Positions 1-13,036 of a DNA stretch of 64,000 nt are shown one piece after another; position 1 is the first letter of the stretch, and every line of letters starts with the position of its first letter. This stretch comes from Polytrichum commune. Its lineage: Eukaryota > Streptophyta > Polytrichopsida > Polytrichales > Polytrichaceae. The stretch lies in NCBI GenBank assembly GCA_950295325.1, contig OX485807.1, positions 21,487,666 through 21,551,665 of the forward strand. Reading direction: 5' to 3'. The notes beneath the pieces were generated by a model, which was not told the DNA's origin, did no database searches, and saw only the letters and a list, made by a program, of their open reading frames with translations. A program made the position numbers and the translations under genes.

Positions 1-600
1 GCGTGTACTGCAGTCTACGGCGACATCATCAACTTTTCCAACTGCATTAAAACCTGCAAGTTCTCCTTCTGCACTACCTAAAACCTCCAAGTTCTCTCAA
101 GGTTTCTCTCCTTCCTCTTACCCCTGTCTTTACGACACCGTAGCTGCCACGATACGCGACCAAATCTCACACGGAATGGCTCTACGGGAGCGGCCTTTCG
201 TTGCGCGATTCCCTCCGTGGTGCAATCCCAGGTGGCGTATGTGAAGCGCCGATGGCAGCATCCGATGCTCCAAGCGTTTTCAAGTTCAACCTCCGGCGAG
301 GGTTTGGTGGGGGCGACCACTCGAGGTTTTGAGGAAGACGATGTTCCCATGAGTTCCCAGCACGATAGATGATGTTCCCCTCCATGGATGGATTGCGTCT
401 CTTAGGTAGATGGATGATGTGTCCCGTGCAGTGTGCAGTAGTACGGATGATAGGCCTTAATGGACGGACAGATGGGTTGATGGATGGAAGATAAGGACGA
501 TGTGGATGATAGTCTGAGGGTACCAATTTCACATAATAATGTCCTTTGTGGGCATCATGCTTAGATAAAGACTCGTTTTGACTCCTCATACATGAGAGAC
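1..600. other. GC-richer segment with no assignable gene
   Basis: Minus-strand frames of 90 and 142 aa overlap here and show no domain. Short stretches resemble 34,480-34,800 (for example CGCGACCAAAT against CGCAACCAAAT, and GAGGGTTTGGTG against CAGGGTTTGGTG), so it may be a diverged copy of a promoter or first-exon region. Confidence 0.3.
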
Positions 601-1710
601 TCAAGACCAAAATATAACCTAAACTACACTAAACATGTCACATAATATTTGGATTCACACAATGCTATAAATTTGTAGTATTGATGTCATTTTGTTCACC
701 AAGTCAATCAGATTGTTGATGTTCTATCATTTTCAAACAACCAATTTAACATTTAATATTGGTAAAAGAATGAGATATACAATAAATAAATATACCATTG
801 CGTAATTCCAAATAGTAAGTGACACTCGATATCATATTTAGTGTACTTAATTCTCAATTGTGGAAATGAGGACACCGGTTATATATGAAATGAATGGGGT
901 CCAATGGAGTTGCGGGCTCACTTTTTGAGGAAAAGCTTTGAAGTTCCTTGAAGAACCTTATAGACATTCTTTGTGGTAATATAAACCAACCCTCCATCAC
1001 TTTACATCATCATGGTATTATTCTTATTGAAGAAATTTGCTCGGTGCAAGTTGAGGTTGACCTTAACATTGTAGGCGCAACGTCTTCGTCTTTATACTTA
1101 ACTCACAGACCTGTCAATGAGATTCGAAGAGACACTTTTGAGGCCCATGAAAGCATCGTACTGTGTGCCTCATATGATATCAAGGTGCCTCATCGAAGAC
1201 ACAATCACAATTTTTTAAATTAAAAAATCAAGTAATATTGATTTTGAACTATGTCCTTGACATATAAACATCATCAGTCTAGGAAGAGAGGGAATTATTG
1301 CATACGAGTGCACTTCTCATTCATCCAACACAAAAAAAGACTTGAAAATAGATTGCATCCCATATGTTGTTATTTATAGTTATTTTGATAGTATAATTAT
1401 CTTAAAGAATATGATTTAGATCAGTCCAAGTCATTTGAAATGAATCGGTCACAAACCTATACAAAGTAGAGTTTTAATATTGGATGGATGAGATGTTTGT
1501 TCATATGTGATAATCCCCCCTCTCTCTCCCCAATCTAAGTCACTAGGTAAGACAATTTGGAAGGTTTAGAATTTCATTTAACAAGAGAAAAGGAATCCAT
1601 GTTTTGACTTCTTACATCATTTTGCACCTCAACTATGATCCTGAAATCTCAAATGACAATCTTCGCAATTCCTAGACGCGAACCAGACGAGACAATATTC
1701 GGTCCATTCC
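600..1710. other. AT-rich spacer
   Basis: No gene was found. The part at 760-860 (GCGTAATTCCAAATAGTAAG, TCATATTTAGTGTA) reappears inverted at 48,235-48,270 within a TRAIP intron and in part at 36,140-36,200. A 91-aa plus-strand frame at 948-1,223 has no recognised domain. Confidence 0.4.
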
Positions 1711-1935
1711 AAACTGCCAAACTTGGTTTGTAGGGTTAACAAGGACCCACAACAGAGTTGGTAGGACTACGTGCACGTCGCGGATACTTCCAACTAGACA
1801 CATACCATCTACCCATGGGGTCGAGATGTTGGAAAAAAAGCACATCATCACATCTCAACACCCTTTCGAAGCTTCACGAGAGGTTGGAACACTTCCTAGC
1901 TCTTGAACAAGAAAACCTTTGTAAGCATGCACATA

Positions 1936-1991
<56 letters not shown>
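1936..1991. repeat. Compound (CA)n(TA)n microsatellite
   Basis: About 17 CA units followed by about 10 TA units, inside copy 1 of the 340-bp duplication. The matching run in copy 2 is at 2,281-2,330. Confidence 0.95.
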
Positions 1992-1992
<1 letters not shown>

Positions 1993-2280
1993 CACATATC
2001 ATCGAGGCTCCCGAGACGGCGGTTCCGATGTCAAAACACTTGTCTAGTCGCAACTGCCAAACTTGGTTTGTAGGGTTACCAAGGACCCCACAACATAGTT
2101 GATAGGAATACGTGCCTATTGTGGATACTTCCAACTGGACAAATACCATCTATCCCGTCGGGTTGAGATGTTGGGGAAAAGCGCATCATCACATCTTAAC
2201 CCCCTTTCGAAGCTTCGCGAGAGGTCACCACCACTTCCTAGCTCTAGAACAAGAAAACCTTTGGAAGCACGCACATATAA

Positions 2281-2330
2281 TATACACACATATGTATATA
2301 TATATATATATATACATACATACACACACA
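2281..2330. repeat. Compound TA/CA microsatellite
   Basis: Second-copy counterpart of the run at 1,936-1,991; the order and lengths of the CA and TA blocks have diverged. Confidence 0.9.
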
Positions 2331-2660
2331 TCATCATTGAGGCTCCCGAGACGGCGGGCTCCAATGTCAAAACACACTTGGGTCTAGCTTGCATCATAAT
2401 AAAGTAGCGCAACCAACCAAGCAACCAACCACGACAACGGAGAGGGCAAAGTCAACAGCGATTTGGTGGGGGGGGGAATATACAAGTTAACTTACACACC
2501 GTGGGTAGAGAGAGATCGAGCGAACATCATCGTACTAGGGCTTTGCGGGCCCGTTTTCCGAGGCCGGCCCCGGGACCCCATAATGGCAGCGGCCACTCTG
2601 GCACGTCCACGTGGCGGCGGGGGGGAGAGGCTCTCGTCATTTGTCAAGGGGCCGGGGCCG

Positions 2661-2694
2661 AGGAAGGGAAGGGAAGGGAAGGGAAGGGAAGGGA
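2661..2694. repeat. (GGGAA)n pentanucleotide microsatellite
   Basis: About six units of GGGAA in a GC-rich patch that has no recognisable gene. Confidence 0.9.
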
Positions 2695-3480
2695 TCCTAT
2701 ATAAGCTTATGCCCCCTTCCCACTTGACTTTAGGTAAGACTAAAAGTTGGGTTTAACAACCCGGCCTTCACACCATCGACATTATCTAGTGCCGAGCCTA
2801 GTTGGCAAATGATGTGGCGAGGCTTAACAGTGGAGGTTTTTAAGCCTCAAGCACCGACCTTCCCATCGGTACTTAAACACGAGGCAAGAATATAGGAGTT
2901 TTAAAATTGTCATCTCCCATGTCTTGTGATTGGTTGTTTTTTCGTCTTAGCTATGAGGGGCACGAGGAGCTCCGTTAACAGAAACCGATGGTAAAGATAG
3001 GTGAGTAGTAAGGCATTTGGGGATGGGACCAAAACTACCCAACATGTCATTGCTTGGTAGATGAAAACAATGAACATCTATGAAAACTACTCAACTAAAA
3101 CCGACTTGAAAATCTCCGCAGCAAGTTCTTGTAAGTGCATTCGGATAACCGGATGCCTCCACTATAACCAAAAGGACTTTACCCGGTTTTTAAGAAATAC
3201 TTTGGATCTTAGCTAAAGTCAAGTGGGAAGGGGACATTAGGTAGGTATCCGGAGGGGAGGGATCAATTGAAAGAGGCCGAGGTTGGGTGTCACCGTTTGG
3301 GGGCGAATCGACAGGGGCACGTCGACGAGGGGGCCTTTTTGCTCTTTCCACCTCAGCAGAGCTTTCTCACACCTCGCTAGCCTGCCTATATATATATATA
3401 TCCAATATCCGTCGTCAAGTCCTTCTTAATTATTCGCCTGCACTGTGTGTGTACTTAGATACCTACTCTTGTAGGTATAG

Positions 3481-3527
3481 GTAGGGATAGATAGATGGGT
3501 ATAGAGATAGATAGATAGATGGGTATG
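3481..3527. repeat. Degenerate (GATA)n run
   Basis: GATAGATAGATGGGTATAG-like units, imperfect. Nothing coding was recognised around it. Confidence 0.8.
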
Positions 3528-4102
3528 TGTTGTCAAATGGTCCTCATCTAATGAACGTCCGTCGGGGCCTCGTCGTGGGGAGAAGAAGGTTTGGGGATAA
3601 TCGGTCGAGATTTGAGTGTTTCCAAGTCCGGCCGGGTACACATCCCATCGTTCGGATTCATAACAATGTTTTGTGGGACTGTCGGTATTCCATGGAACGT
3701 TCTCTGGTGTTCCCCACGTTCGGACTGTCTCACGGAAACGTTGTTGTGGATCTGAATAATGTTATGCATGTCGGCATCTTTCGGGTTGCCTTTTGTTAAA
3801 GTGGGGTACTATGAGTTCCTTCAAAGTGGTTGGTGGTTTTTTTTTAAGTCTTCGATTTCAGCGGGTTGTTTTTTCAAACTTGTGTGGAGGCCACACACGT
3901 TCAAAATCGTCAGGTGTTGGAACGGAGTTTGGTAAGTCAAGGTGAATGAATATATTTGTCTTGTTATGTGCCTCTTCTATTAGGTATAAGAAAAAAAATT
4001 CCAACTCTGAACCAAGATAGTGGTATTGCAAGCCTCGCAACTTCTGTTTCCAATCAAAGTTGAAAATGGACGGTTTTATCCCTCCCCAAAAGGAAAAGGG
4101 CC

Positions 4103-4119
4103 GGGGGGGGGGGGGGGGG
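4103..4119. repeat. 17-bp G homopolymer
   Basis: Longest of about eleven G or C tracts of 8 bp or more in the window (see findings). Confidence 0.95.
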
Positions 4120-4939
4120 AGACCAATCTTGAACCCAAGCTCATCAAAGTTAAGTGCATGTCAAGGCTGAAATTGCTTTACCTTGGCTTACAAACTCCGT
4201 TCTAAACCGGTGTTTTTGAATGTGGGTGGCCACCCCTTCAACCCACTCATCTAACACTAGAAGTTGGTTCTCCCCGTTCATTGCTCACGTGGTTAGTTAT
4301 TTATAGGTGGCCTGGTCATATTCACCGGGACTACCCTATATATATATGGTTAGTTACTAACATATGGTATTTCATGTCATTACGATAACTTTTCTAAGTG
4401 ACACTTTTTATGAATAAGGTTAAAAGTATTGCCTTTCTCAACTTGCTTTTTAGTTCGTCCACCTTTAGTTTGGTATTATTTTGCATCTTGGCATTCTGTT
4501 GTACTGAAATGTTGACATGGATGAAAATCTAATTAGTAGGTGACAACAATTGCGATGTTGTAAACCTATAATGTTGAAGTAGTTGTACAAGGAATGACAA
4601 ATAATGGTTAGTTTACATTAGTGTTGGTGACACTACACGGGCAGCTTGCAATTGGTGTCGAGCAAGACAAATGGAATCGGTGGCACTAAATATTATCCTT
4701 AGTGTAGACGCCTACCTCTTTGAACCACCCTCCACCATTCATACCAAAGGTGAAAATGCAATCCATTACAATAAAGCATGCATGTTTATTTATTTAGTCG
4801 ATTTGACCCAAAAATTAGCATAAGCGGTTCCGAATTGGTTGGATGCACCAGCTTGAGGTGAATAATGACAAATTTATAGGGGGTTATTTTTCACTAGACC
4901 CCTTTTACATTAGTAATAGTGGTGAGGCATGGGTCAAAG

Positions 4940-5045
4940 CGGTGCCTTGGAAGTTTTTGGGCATAGTCGGTCAAGATCCTAGTGAATCTAAATCCAACCG
5001 GTTACATGTTGACACCTTCCGGGTTTGCTTTACTCATTTGAGGTA
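4940..5045. repeat. Dispersed repeat, pair with 63,431-63,535
   Basis: GGCATAGTCGGTCA, GATCCTAGTGA and TCTAAATCCAACCGGTTACA, then TGTTGACA, are shared with 63,450-63,515 in the same orientation. Confidence 0.75.
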
Positions 5046-8000
5046 TATTCTATAGATTCCTCTAAAATAATCAATAATTATCATAATTTATAACAAATAT
5101 TTAACTAAAGTTGACTTTTAAATTGAAATTGGACTAAATTAGCAATAAAATACTAAACTCATGGTTCAAAATAATAAATGAGGACCCTTAGTTCACCATT
5201 AGATTTGATTAGAAAAGAGAATTAGCAATAATTGTATTATATAATATAGAGGCAAAGACCGTATACCATATGGAGATTTCCTGGTGCTTTGCGGACCAAG
5301 AGATCCCCCCGTGTTGGTATATAATATTTTGAATGTACTAAATAATAGAATGGGGAGACCTCCCAGTTCACACTTAAAATACATTTTGAAGGGTTTAGGG
5401 TGAGCAGATTTCAGGGCATCATGGGGAGATATCTCGGCGTGGCTCCAAAAGTCAATATTGGAGAATCCATTAATATCATCTTCATAGCCACATTGGGAGA
5501 TCTCCCGGTATCATACCCAATCAAAACTCAAATAAATAATACTACGAGGTCATTTACAAGAAGGAGAACTACAATAAATATGATATCTAGTGACCAATTC
5601 TAATTGTCTTGCCCAATACTAATTGTAAACCGCGGTGTAGTGTCACCAACAATAAACATCATTTATTTGTCAACATTATTTGTTGTTTCTTTGTAAATTT
5701 TTTGGGGATTATAGATTTACAATGTTGCAATTACCATCACTTACTAAAATCCAACTTCTTGGTTAGAGTAGTTCAAATTTTAAACTTTAACGATTTTTGA
5801 GTTGAGATCTTCATCTTGATGCTTGAGTTAATGACGAAACATTGATATTAGTGATTACGTAGCCAAAAGAGGGTTAGTAATGCTAAAGTGGACATTTTTA
5901 CCATTGGCAAAGGTTAGGAAGTGTTTTAATGAGTAGGCTATAGACATGTGGGAATTTAGCAAAACTTGTTGACTTTCTGGCTATGGACAGTCATGAACGT
6001 TGAGCACCTTGCTCCCCTCCTCCATTTTAATCATGTAGGCCATAGTCAGGGGAGGTAGTTGAGATACAAACTCAAGTAGTTATATATATAATCTCTCGGG
6101 AAGAGACTATAATTCTTGAGTTTGAGAATAACAATTGTCTCTTATCCAATGTTGGATGTGAAGCCCTTGTTTCTAAGTAATCTTTAATTGTTTTTGACTT
6201 GAGTGTGGCTACTTTCTAAATAAGTTAATAGTTACGACTCTCAGGTCGAGAGTGGACTTCTTTTATATCTTAAGAGTCCGTGTGAACTCTCGGATGTGAA
6301 GGCCATATTGTTTTAGTTGTTTTCTTACAAGTAATAAATGGTGATAAAAATTGGTCCAACATTTGTGTAAGCAATTGTCCTAAGTTTTGACAGATTGAAT
6401 AGAAATTTTGTTGGATCATAATATTCAGCCAAGGACCATAGTTTGAGTACAACGAGAAGGTGTGAAGCCTTTGTTTATGTTGAATGGTCTTTTGTAAGTC
6501 AATCTTTCAATGTATTGGCTCTATGTTTTTACTGAAACCCCTTAACTAAGTGCTTGGGAAGAGAGTAAGAGTTTTTGGTAGCGTGAATACACCATGGCCA
6601 TTGTCAATTGAATCACATGTGTGAAACATTGGTTTCATTTGGTATCATGTGGCGCGAGTGTAAGGTGTGAGACCCTTAATTCACATGAAATTTAATCTGG
6701 TGTAAGATCATTTACACTAGGCATTTATGGGTACAATTCTTCCATATTGTATGTCCTAAATTGAGTGACCATTGTTTGGGATTGAATGAGGTTCAAGGTA
6801 AGAAGCTTGTATCTATGATACAATAGTTTCTCCTAAGTAAAGATATGTTTGTCCCATGGAAAACATCCTAATTGTCTACCCAAATGTCTTGATCCTCCAT
6901 AAGAGTTCAAAACAATAAATTGCATTAATTTTATGACACCATGGTTTGTGCGATGTATGCCATTTTTTTTTAAATGTGCATATAAAGGATTAAGATGACA
7001 ATTCTCGAAAAGAGAATACAATATTGAGGTCGAGAATGCTTTGTACCAAGGTCATAGTGAAGTGTAGTTTTCATTCGAGATCATTTGTTATGAAGTAATA
7101 TACGAGTGTGACAACTTTATTGGAAAAACCGGTTACACTATAGTCTTGGCTCTTGAGAAGAGAGTAGGTGAATGGAATTGGAAGTTTGTGCATTGTTATT
7201 GCTTGGTATGTATTAATCTTATGTATGACCAATTGTCTTGTGCACAAGATATATATGGGTTTGAGAGAATGTGGGAATACTTATGAGTTGACTTGATTCA
7301 AAGAAGTGTCTAAGAGGGGATTCCCGTTGAAACTGAAGATTGCCCCATAATCAATGGGATCCACTCTCAATCGTTGTTTAAAATGGAGTTGGAAGGGCCA
7401 TAAAACAATAACACCTTTCAAAAGAGGCTTGAAGGTTATGCGATCCATCTTGACCATTGTCTTTTGAAGAGTCGAAGTGATAGAACACTTGGATTGATGG
7501 GGCCACATATTAAGGATAAGATGACATATTTCCAGTGGCTGATGGCCAAATGAGTTTTCCTTTGCTTTTTACCTTTCCTCCAATAACTTTATCAAGGTTA
7601 ATTAATCTTGTAGTTGAATAAGAACATGAAATAAAAGAATTGAATTCTACAACATGGGATGAAATCTAGAAACTATCCTAGTTAAATGTTTATTACAAAA
7701 AAATATTAAAAATCAACATATGAATTAATGGTAGAATTAATGAACCAAATACCCACATAAAATGTGATTAAAGCAAACTAAAACAAACGGACAAAAACTA
7801 TGGCATTAGCATATGAACTAACGTGTTATGGCCAACAACTTGGACACTCACACATGGAAGTTCTTCAATTGGTCCAGGTAAGGAGAATGGTCCCATAGGC
7901 TAATTAAAATTCAAATAATTCAATAAACACCGTAACCCGTAGGGTTGTTGCTATAGTATTTTATGACTCATTAAATTATCAAATAATAAAGGAGTGATTA

Positions 8001-9411
8001 TTGTTCATATTGGGGTGCCCTTGGCCTTGATTAGATGTGTTTATTGGTTACTCAAAATTACTATTGATGAGTTGTGACTCCCTACGTTGAAAATCCATGA
8101 TACATCGAGTCATTACTACTAGACTATGGTTGGCTATAAAGGACATATCATGCAATTGCATGTACTGCATTAACTAACCTCATAATCCACTCTTTGATCT
8201 CATACTTTTCTAAAAATCACATGAAAGGGAGTCTAACCTAGGTTTGGTACCCGAATCTTATCCTAAAGCCATTGTGATTTATCAACTAACCCAATAATGA
8301 CACTTAGAGTTCAATATGACACTTATTTAGTCTTCCTTACGAGGTTTTGTTGAACATGACCCAATCCAAAATCTTATATACACTTATTACAAAAATTCAT
8401 CTAAATCTCTATCATCCATGACAACATTTCATCACAAGTTGATGACAAAAGAAGGTAGATGGATGAACCCATCCATATCCATGACAATATTTGTAGATTT
8501 ATTCATAGGATGTGTCATCTGAAAAGTTACCATAGTGATATTGAGTACAATATGACACTAAACATCATATTTAGAGTACTTCCCTTGATGTGGCCTTTCT
8601 AACACAAGCTTATAAGAGTTTAAACCACAATTTTAGATATTTATATTAAAAGAGGTAGACACACGAAGTCAAAGAATTCAAGACATCAAATTGTACAATA
8701 TACCTCCATGAGAATTCAAAACAAAAGTTTGTCAACACAAGACTCTAAGGGTTAAGACATAAAAGTTATTGTACACATAAATGTGGATAATAACATGATA
8801 TGGGAAAAAAATCTACATGTGGACAATAAAATATTGGGAGCAATCTCGATGCACGATCAAGTAAAATGTTACATTTTAAACTTGATCATAACATCGCTTA
8901 TTAAAGAAAAAACAAAATATTCATACCTTAAAATATAAAATTGTAATTGTCAAATGATTAACATATATTAGTAAGCCATAAGACTTTAAGCAACTTAGAA
9001 GAAAAGGTAATACCAAATGGCTCCATGAAATTCAACATGATGTTTCATATGGAAAACCATCGGGAGCTCTCCAAATGTTTTCCATATGTTGGTTGGATGG
9101 AGGAGTTTGTTGTTTTAAATTTCATTAGGTGTGTTTTTTCTCAGTTTTTCTATTTGCACAAAGAATGCCGTTTGTGTTTTTCCTAGCTTTGTTGGAATAA
9201 CGCCTAGAGCTACATTCTATTCACATTACTATTTTGAAAGTTTGATCGCATTCCCACTTATCATCCAAAACTCACTTGTAATGTTTGAGGTTTGACATTT
9301 TTTTCCCCTTTGCTAGGTCTCCATTACCGAATTTGAAATTGAGCATACTAAGAATGATTTCTATCCAATTCCACAATTGCGAGTGCTCAACCCATCCACA
9401 CATGGTAGATG
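5046..9411. other. AT-rich spacer
   Basis: No gene is supported. It holds a cluster of GGGAGAYCTCCC-like palindromes at 5,300-5,510 and the repetitive tract at 6,060-7,300. Confidence 0.5.
6060..7300. repeat. Degenerate internally repetitive region
   Basis: Two motifs recur irregularly: GGAAGAGAG-like (about 6,098, 6,557, 7,007, 7,147) and GTGTGAAGCCCTTG-like (about 6,158, 6,295, 6,461, 6,667). Open frames here are short and not recognised. It looks like an old, diverged tandem repeat or a decayed element. Confidence 0.35.
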
Positions 9412-10546
9412 TTAGTCCGGAGGATGGATAAAAACAAAATCACCTAAAATACCATCTCTGTAAGGGTTATAGAATTCTTTGAGTGTGTCACATGCAATTC
9501 CATAGAATGGATCTCTAGTATCATCTCTAGTGTTGGATCGTATTAAATTACGTCGAACATGGTTGCATTTTCCGTGGTATGTGTTGTTGATGGCCAAAAA
9601 ATTGAGTTGTAGCTTGCAAAGCGTTGGGGAAATGAATTATCTAATTCCTCGGCAACATATTTCTAGTAGATGACATAATCCTCCATTTTTTCATGGTAAG
9701 TTTCATTTTCCAAAGAACTGCTCTCCCAAATTTCAATGTACTTCCTTATACCACAACGATTTTTTCTTTTTCTATTTGCATCATGAGCATCCTCAGCAAC
9801 CACCTCCATGTCTCCATAACATCTAGCAAGCTTATGCACCCAATGAGGTCTAATTTGGAGAGCAAAGTAATCTACCTTTGGGAATGAAGGGGCAACTTCG
9901 ACCATTGTCCTTCCACATGTGAACAAAATTGTTTCGCAATAACAACTTTAAATCAAGTGTACAAATTGTACCGGATTACATTCCATTCATTGTTATTAAA
10001 CAAAAATTATAAAATATGCAGTTCCTTCAACCCCACGAGATCCTTAGCATAACCTTTACTAAAAGATTTGAAATCAACAACCTCCTAAATTAAACATGGA
10101 ATAAATGTTAGGAACTGAGGTTCCATGAAAGTTTTCACAAGGTCAGCAAGAACAAACATGTTTGTTGTTTTAAGCTTTTGGACAAGTAGCTAATTTTTTT
10201 AATTATGTCTTTGTAAGTGTGACTGATGAGTAGGAATCCAACTTGTATCTCTTGGAAAACCTTTTGAGTCTTCAACATGGATAAAAATGCCAAAACATAT
10301 TGATATGTATTGTCCCTAGCCGAATTGTCTAGCCATAGATATAATTTTTTTGGTAGAGTCAGACAACATGCAAACCATCGATTGCAGGTGGAATTGAAGA
10401 ACAACATTCAGAGGCCATAATGTTATGATGGTGTAGTTTGCATCCAAAGACCTCCCAATCAATACATTTGATTTGTAGCATAACTTATAGTGACTAGCAT
10501 CTAGGTCCAACGCAATGCATCGCGAGGTCTCCCAATGCTCATGCAT
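9412..10546 (-). pseudogene. Decayed transposase-like coding relic
   Basis: Minus-strand open pieces run 10,546-10,316 and 10,407-10,135 (overlapping, so frameshifted near 10,330-10,400), then 9,926-9,663 and 9,597-9,412. The middle piece reads LYLWLDNSARDN, then YVLAFLSMLKTQKVFQEI and GFLLISHTYKDI. This resembles an LDN...DN / GFL.GHT..DID pattern that I recall from uncharacterised transposon-like proteins (DUF7869-type); the match is from memory and not checked. The 9,926-9,663 piece (FPKVDYFALQIRPHWVHK) looks like former coding sequence too. Stops separate the pieces. Confidence 0.4.
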
Positions 10547-11881
10547 GAAAGAAAATAAATCTCACAAAAAAAAAGTGCTCACCTAGACTTGCCCCATAAA
10601 TTTTTTTTTAAATAATCGTTCAATAGCAATTGATCTAATAATATTTTGTAAATTTTCATTGGAGTTTTTTCCAATGCGCAAAGGAACCTAGTCAAATATG
10701 ATAGAGTGAAGTTCCAATCTTTCCATCACAAGTCAATTATTTAATGAGCATATGCACCATCTCTATGACCATGAGTGACCATGCCAGTGAGGCCACGGGT
10801 AGATCACTCCATTGTCAAGTTGAACACCACGTGCGACCAAAAAAATCTTCTTTTGGTAAGTTGCACCACCAAAATGGGTCAAAATTTTATCAAATTTTTT
10901 TCATGAGTAGATATACACATTACCTATGACATAGTCAAAAGTGGTAACTAAATTTGATGATTTGTTTTTTTCATAAAACATACCATTTCTAACTAGAATG
11001 ACACATAATTGAACTAAAAAAATTACTAAAAAAAATAAAGATGACTAAAAATTTCAAAAAAGTATACAAAAGATACTATCAATGATTATGTATATGCAGA
11101 AAAAATATCATAAATTTTAAAATTATATATGGCATGTAATATAGGGGTAGCAAACTTTGTCCGCACGTGGTGTCAACTTGACAATGAAGTGACCTCCCCG
11201 TGAGTGAGGCTTACATAACTGGAACAATAATGGTTTTTGTTGTCACCCATACAAGGAATAGTGGTCTTGTTGGTATTTAATCCATCATGGATGATTGTTA
11301 GAACCTCACGTGGATTGATTTCGGACTTGTAGGGCCATGCATGGTATAGATTACACCTAAACTCTAGTGTTTGTTGTGTTTTTTCAACTCCTTTTTAGGA
11401 TCCTTCCTCTTTTCACTTTCTTTGATGCTCATGTCATTGAGGTCCTTGTAGTGTGACTTAAAAAAATTGAAATGTCCTTTATGAATGTCCACATTTTGGA
11501 AGACATTATTCCAAATGTGATTTTATTGTCAACTGAGAGACATTATGAATTCCAAAAGATTGAGAGGATTGCAAATTAAATGAATATTAGTTAATAAGTA
11601 TTTATCAAATAATACATTCCCATCTAGGATCATGAGGGATCCCATTCCTTGAACCAACCCTAATTAATTTGTGCATGAGCACATTATAAATAAGATATTG
11701 TGAACTATTTATGAGATATAAATAGAATTATATTTCATTATTTAGTTTTCTTTGTGTTCCTCTATTTTACCTTTTTGGAAAACAAGAAAAATATATGTGA
11801 CTTTGGCATCTTACAATGTTTGATATTCATCAAGGAAACATGGACCGTGAGTTGTCTTTATAAAACTATCAAGTCCATGTA
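10547..11881. other. AT-rich spacer
   Basis: Nothing recognised except short A and T runs. Confidence 0.5.
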
Positions 11882-13036
11882 ATGTTTTTTTATTATTACC
11901 AACAATATTTCGAGCTTCCATGTATAAATATGTTAGAATATACTTATTGTTTGTTCAATATTTTCCCAATACATGTGTTTCTTGGTGTTAGGATCATGAC
12001 TTCTCTTGATGTATCTTCTTTGCATGATTTTGAGGTTTCTATCACCCTTGTGCGCCCAAAGTACCAATCCCAACCAACGCCCTTCAAGTTAGTCATTCTC
12101 ATCATTGATAGTATGTTTTGTAGTCGCCCTTTGTTGAAGGTGAGACAAAAGATCATTATGTGTTTTAATGGACATACTAAATTTGGAAAGGATAAGTTGC
12201 AGGACCTCAAAGTTCATCTAGGGTTATGGGAATTTATGTTACTACTCTTATAAAATTTTCATGTTGATGTATGGTCATGCATGGACGATGTTGTCCTTCA
12301 CAATGTGATTCAACACCTATTTCCACAACACATCATTTGTAGATTGGCATTTGTGTAAGGTAGATCAAAATGCAAGGATACCAACATGTTCATTAGTAGA
12401 GACATATATCTCATCCTCAAAAAAAAAAAAAAAAAAAAAAAGGCACCACAAAAATTTGTTTGGTTGTAGGTTGGGCAATATCTTGTTCGTCAATGATCAA
12501 CCTAGCGAACACATTAGGAAGAAGGCCTTAGAGTGTTGCTACTTCCCCCACACTTGGTCTAGTTTTAGAGTCATACATAATATCACCACCGATTGTTATT
12601 TCTACATAGAGAAACTTATACATGCACCAAATGTTACTTTGTATTTGGGAAATTATATCATAGATGGACATCGCCCAATTCTATGTTGTCTTAAATGGTT
12701 TGGACTGTTTGGACCGTTGGTGATTGGCAAACTTAGCAAAATCTCATAATGCATTGAGTGAGTACTTCCCAATTTCTCTTTATTAATTTTTCCTTCTTCT
12801 ATTTGTTACCACCATCAAGAGGTCTCCCGATCCATCATTTCTACGATGTATTCTTTATTTATTTAATTTCTTTGACACACTGTAATCTTTGTTTCTTTTT
12901 GTATCAACTATCTATTAGTGTGGCATTCTTAGGCACCGCATTTTTAAAACCTAGGAAATCTCCAAAGAAGCAAGTGGACCTGCGACCCACAAAGCTATCG
13001 AAGTGTAACTCCTATGTTGCTTATCGCCTAAGGTGA
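11882..13036 (+). other. Cluster of unassigned plus-strand open frames
   Basis: Frames at 11,882-12,253 (123 aa), 12,351-12,749 (132 aa) and 12,758-13,036 (92 aa) are longer than expected for this AT-rich DNA, but no domain is recognised. A poly(A) run sits inside the second. They may be fragments of one decayed element. Confidence 0.25.
12419..12441. repeat. Poly(A) tract
   Basis: About 22 consecutive A after ATCCTC. It splits two unassigned open frames and could be the tail of a retroposed sequence on the plus strand, but no target duplication was identified. Confidence 0.8.

Larger units (their letters stand above)
1712..2375. repeat. Two-copy tandem duplication, 340-bp period, each with a microsatellite
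   Basis: Copy 1 (1,712-2,051) and copy 2 (2,052-about 2,375) share AACTGCCAAACTTGGTTTG at the start, then GAGATGTTGG, CACATCATCACATCT, TTTCGAAGCTTC, ACAAGAAAACCTTTG and GAGGCTCCCGAGACGGCGG. Each copy carries its own CA/TA microsatellite near the end. Open frames here depend on dinucleotide runs and are not genes. Confidence 0.88.
2376..4840. other. Gene-free spacer with GC-rich patches
   Basis: Contains the GGGAA microsatellite, a 17-G tract, a GATA-like run and several open frames under 100 aa with no domains. Nothing coding is supported. Confidence 0.5.

Noticed and set aside
182-610. 142-aa minus-strand frame at the left edge
   Set aside because: No domain, low-complexity composition and no supporting splice pattern.
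1758-2424. Several frames of 91 to 114 aa
   Set aside because: They are kept open by CA/TA runs inside the tandem duplication.
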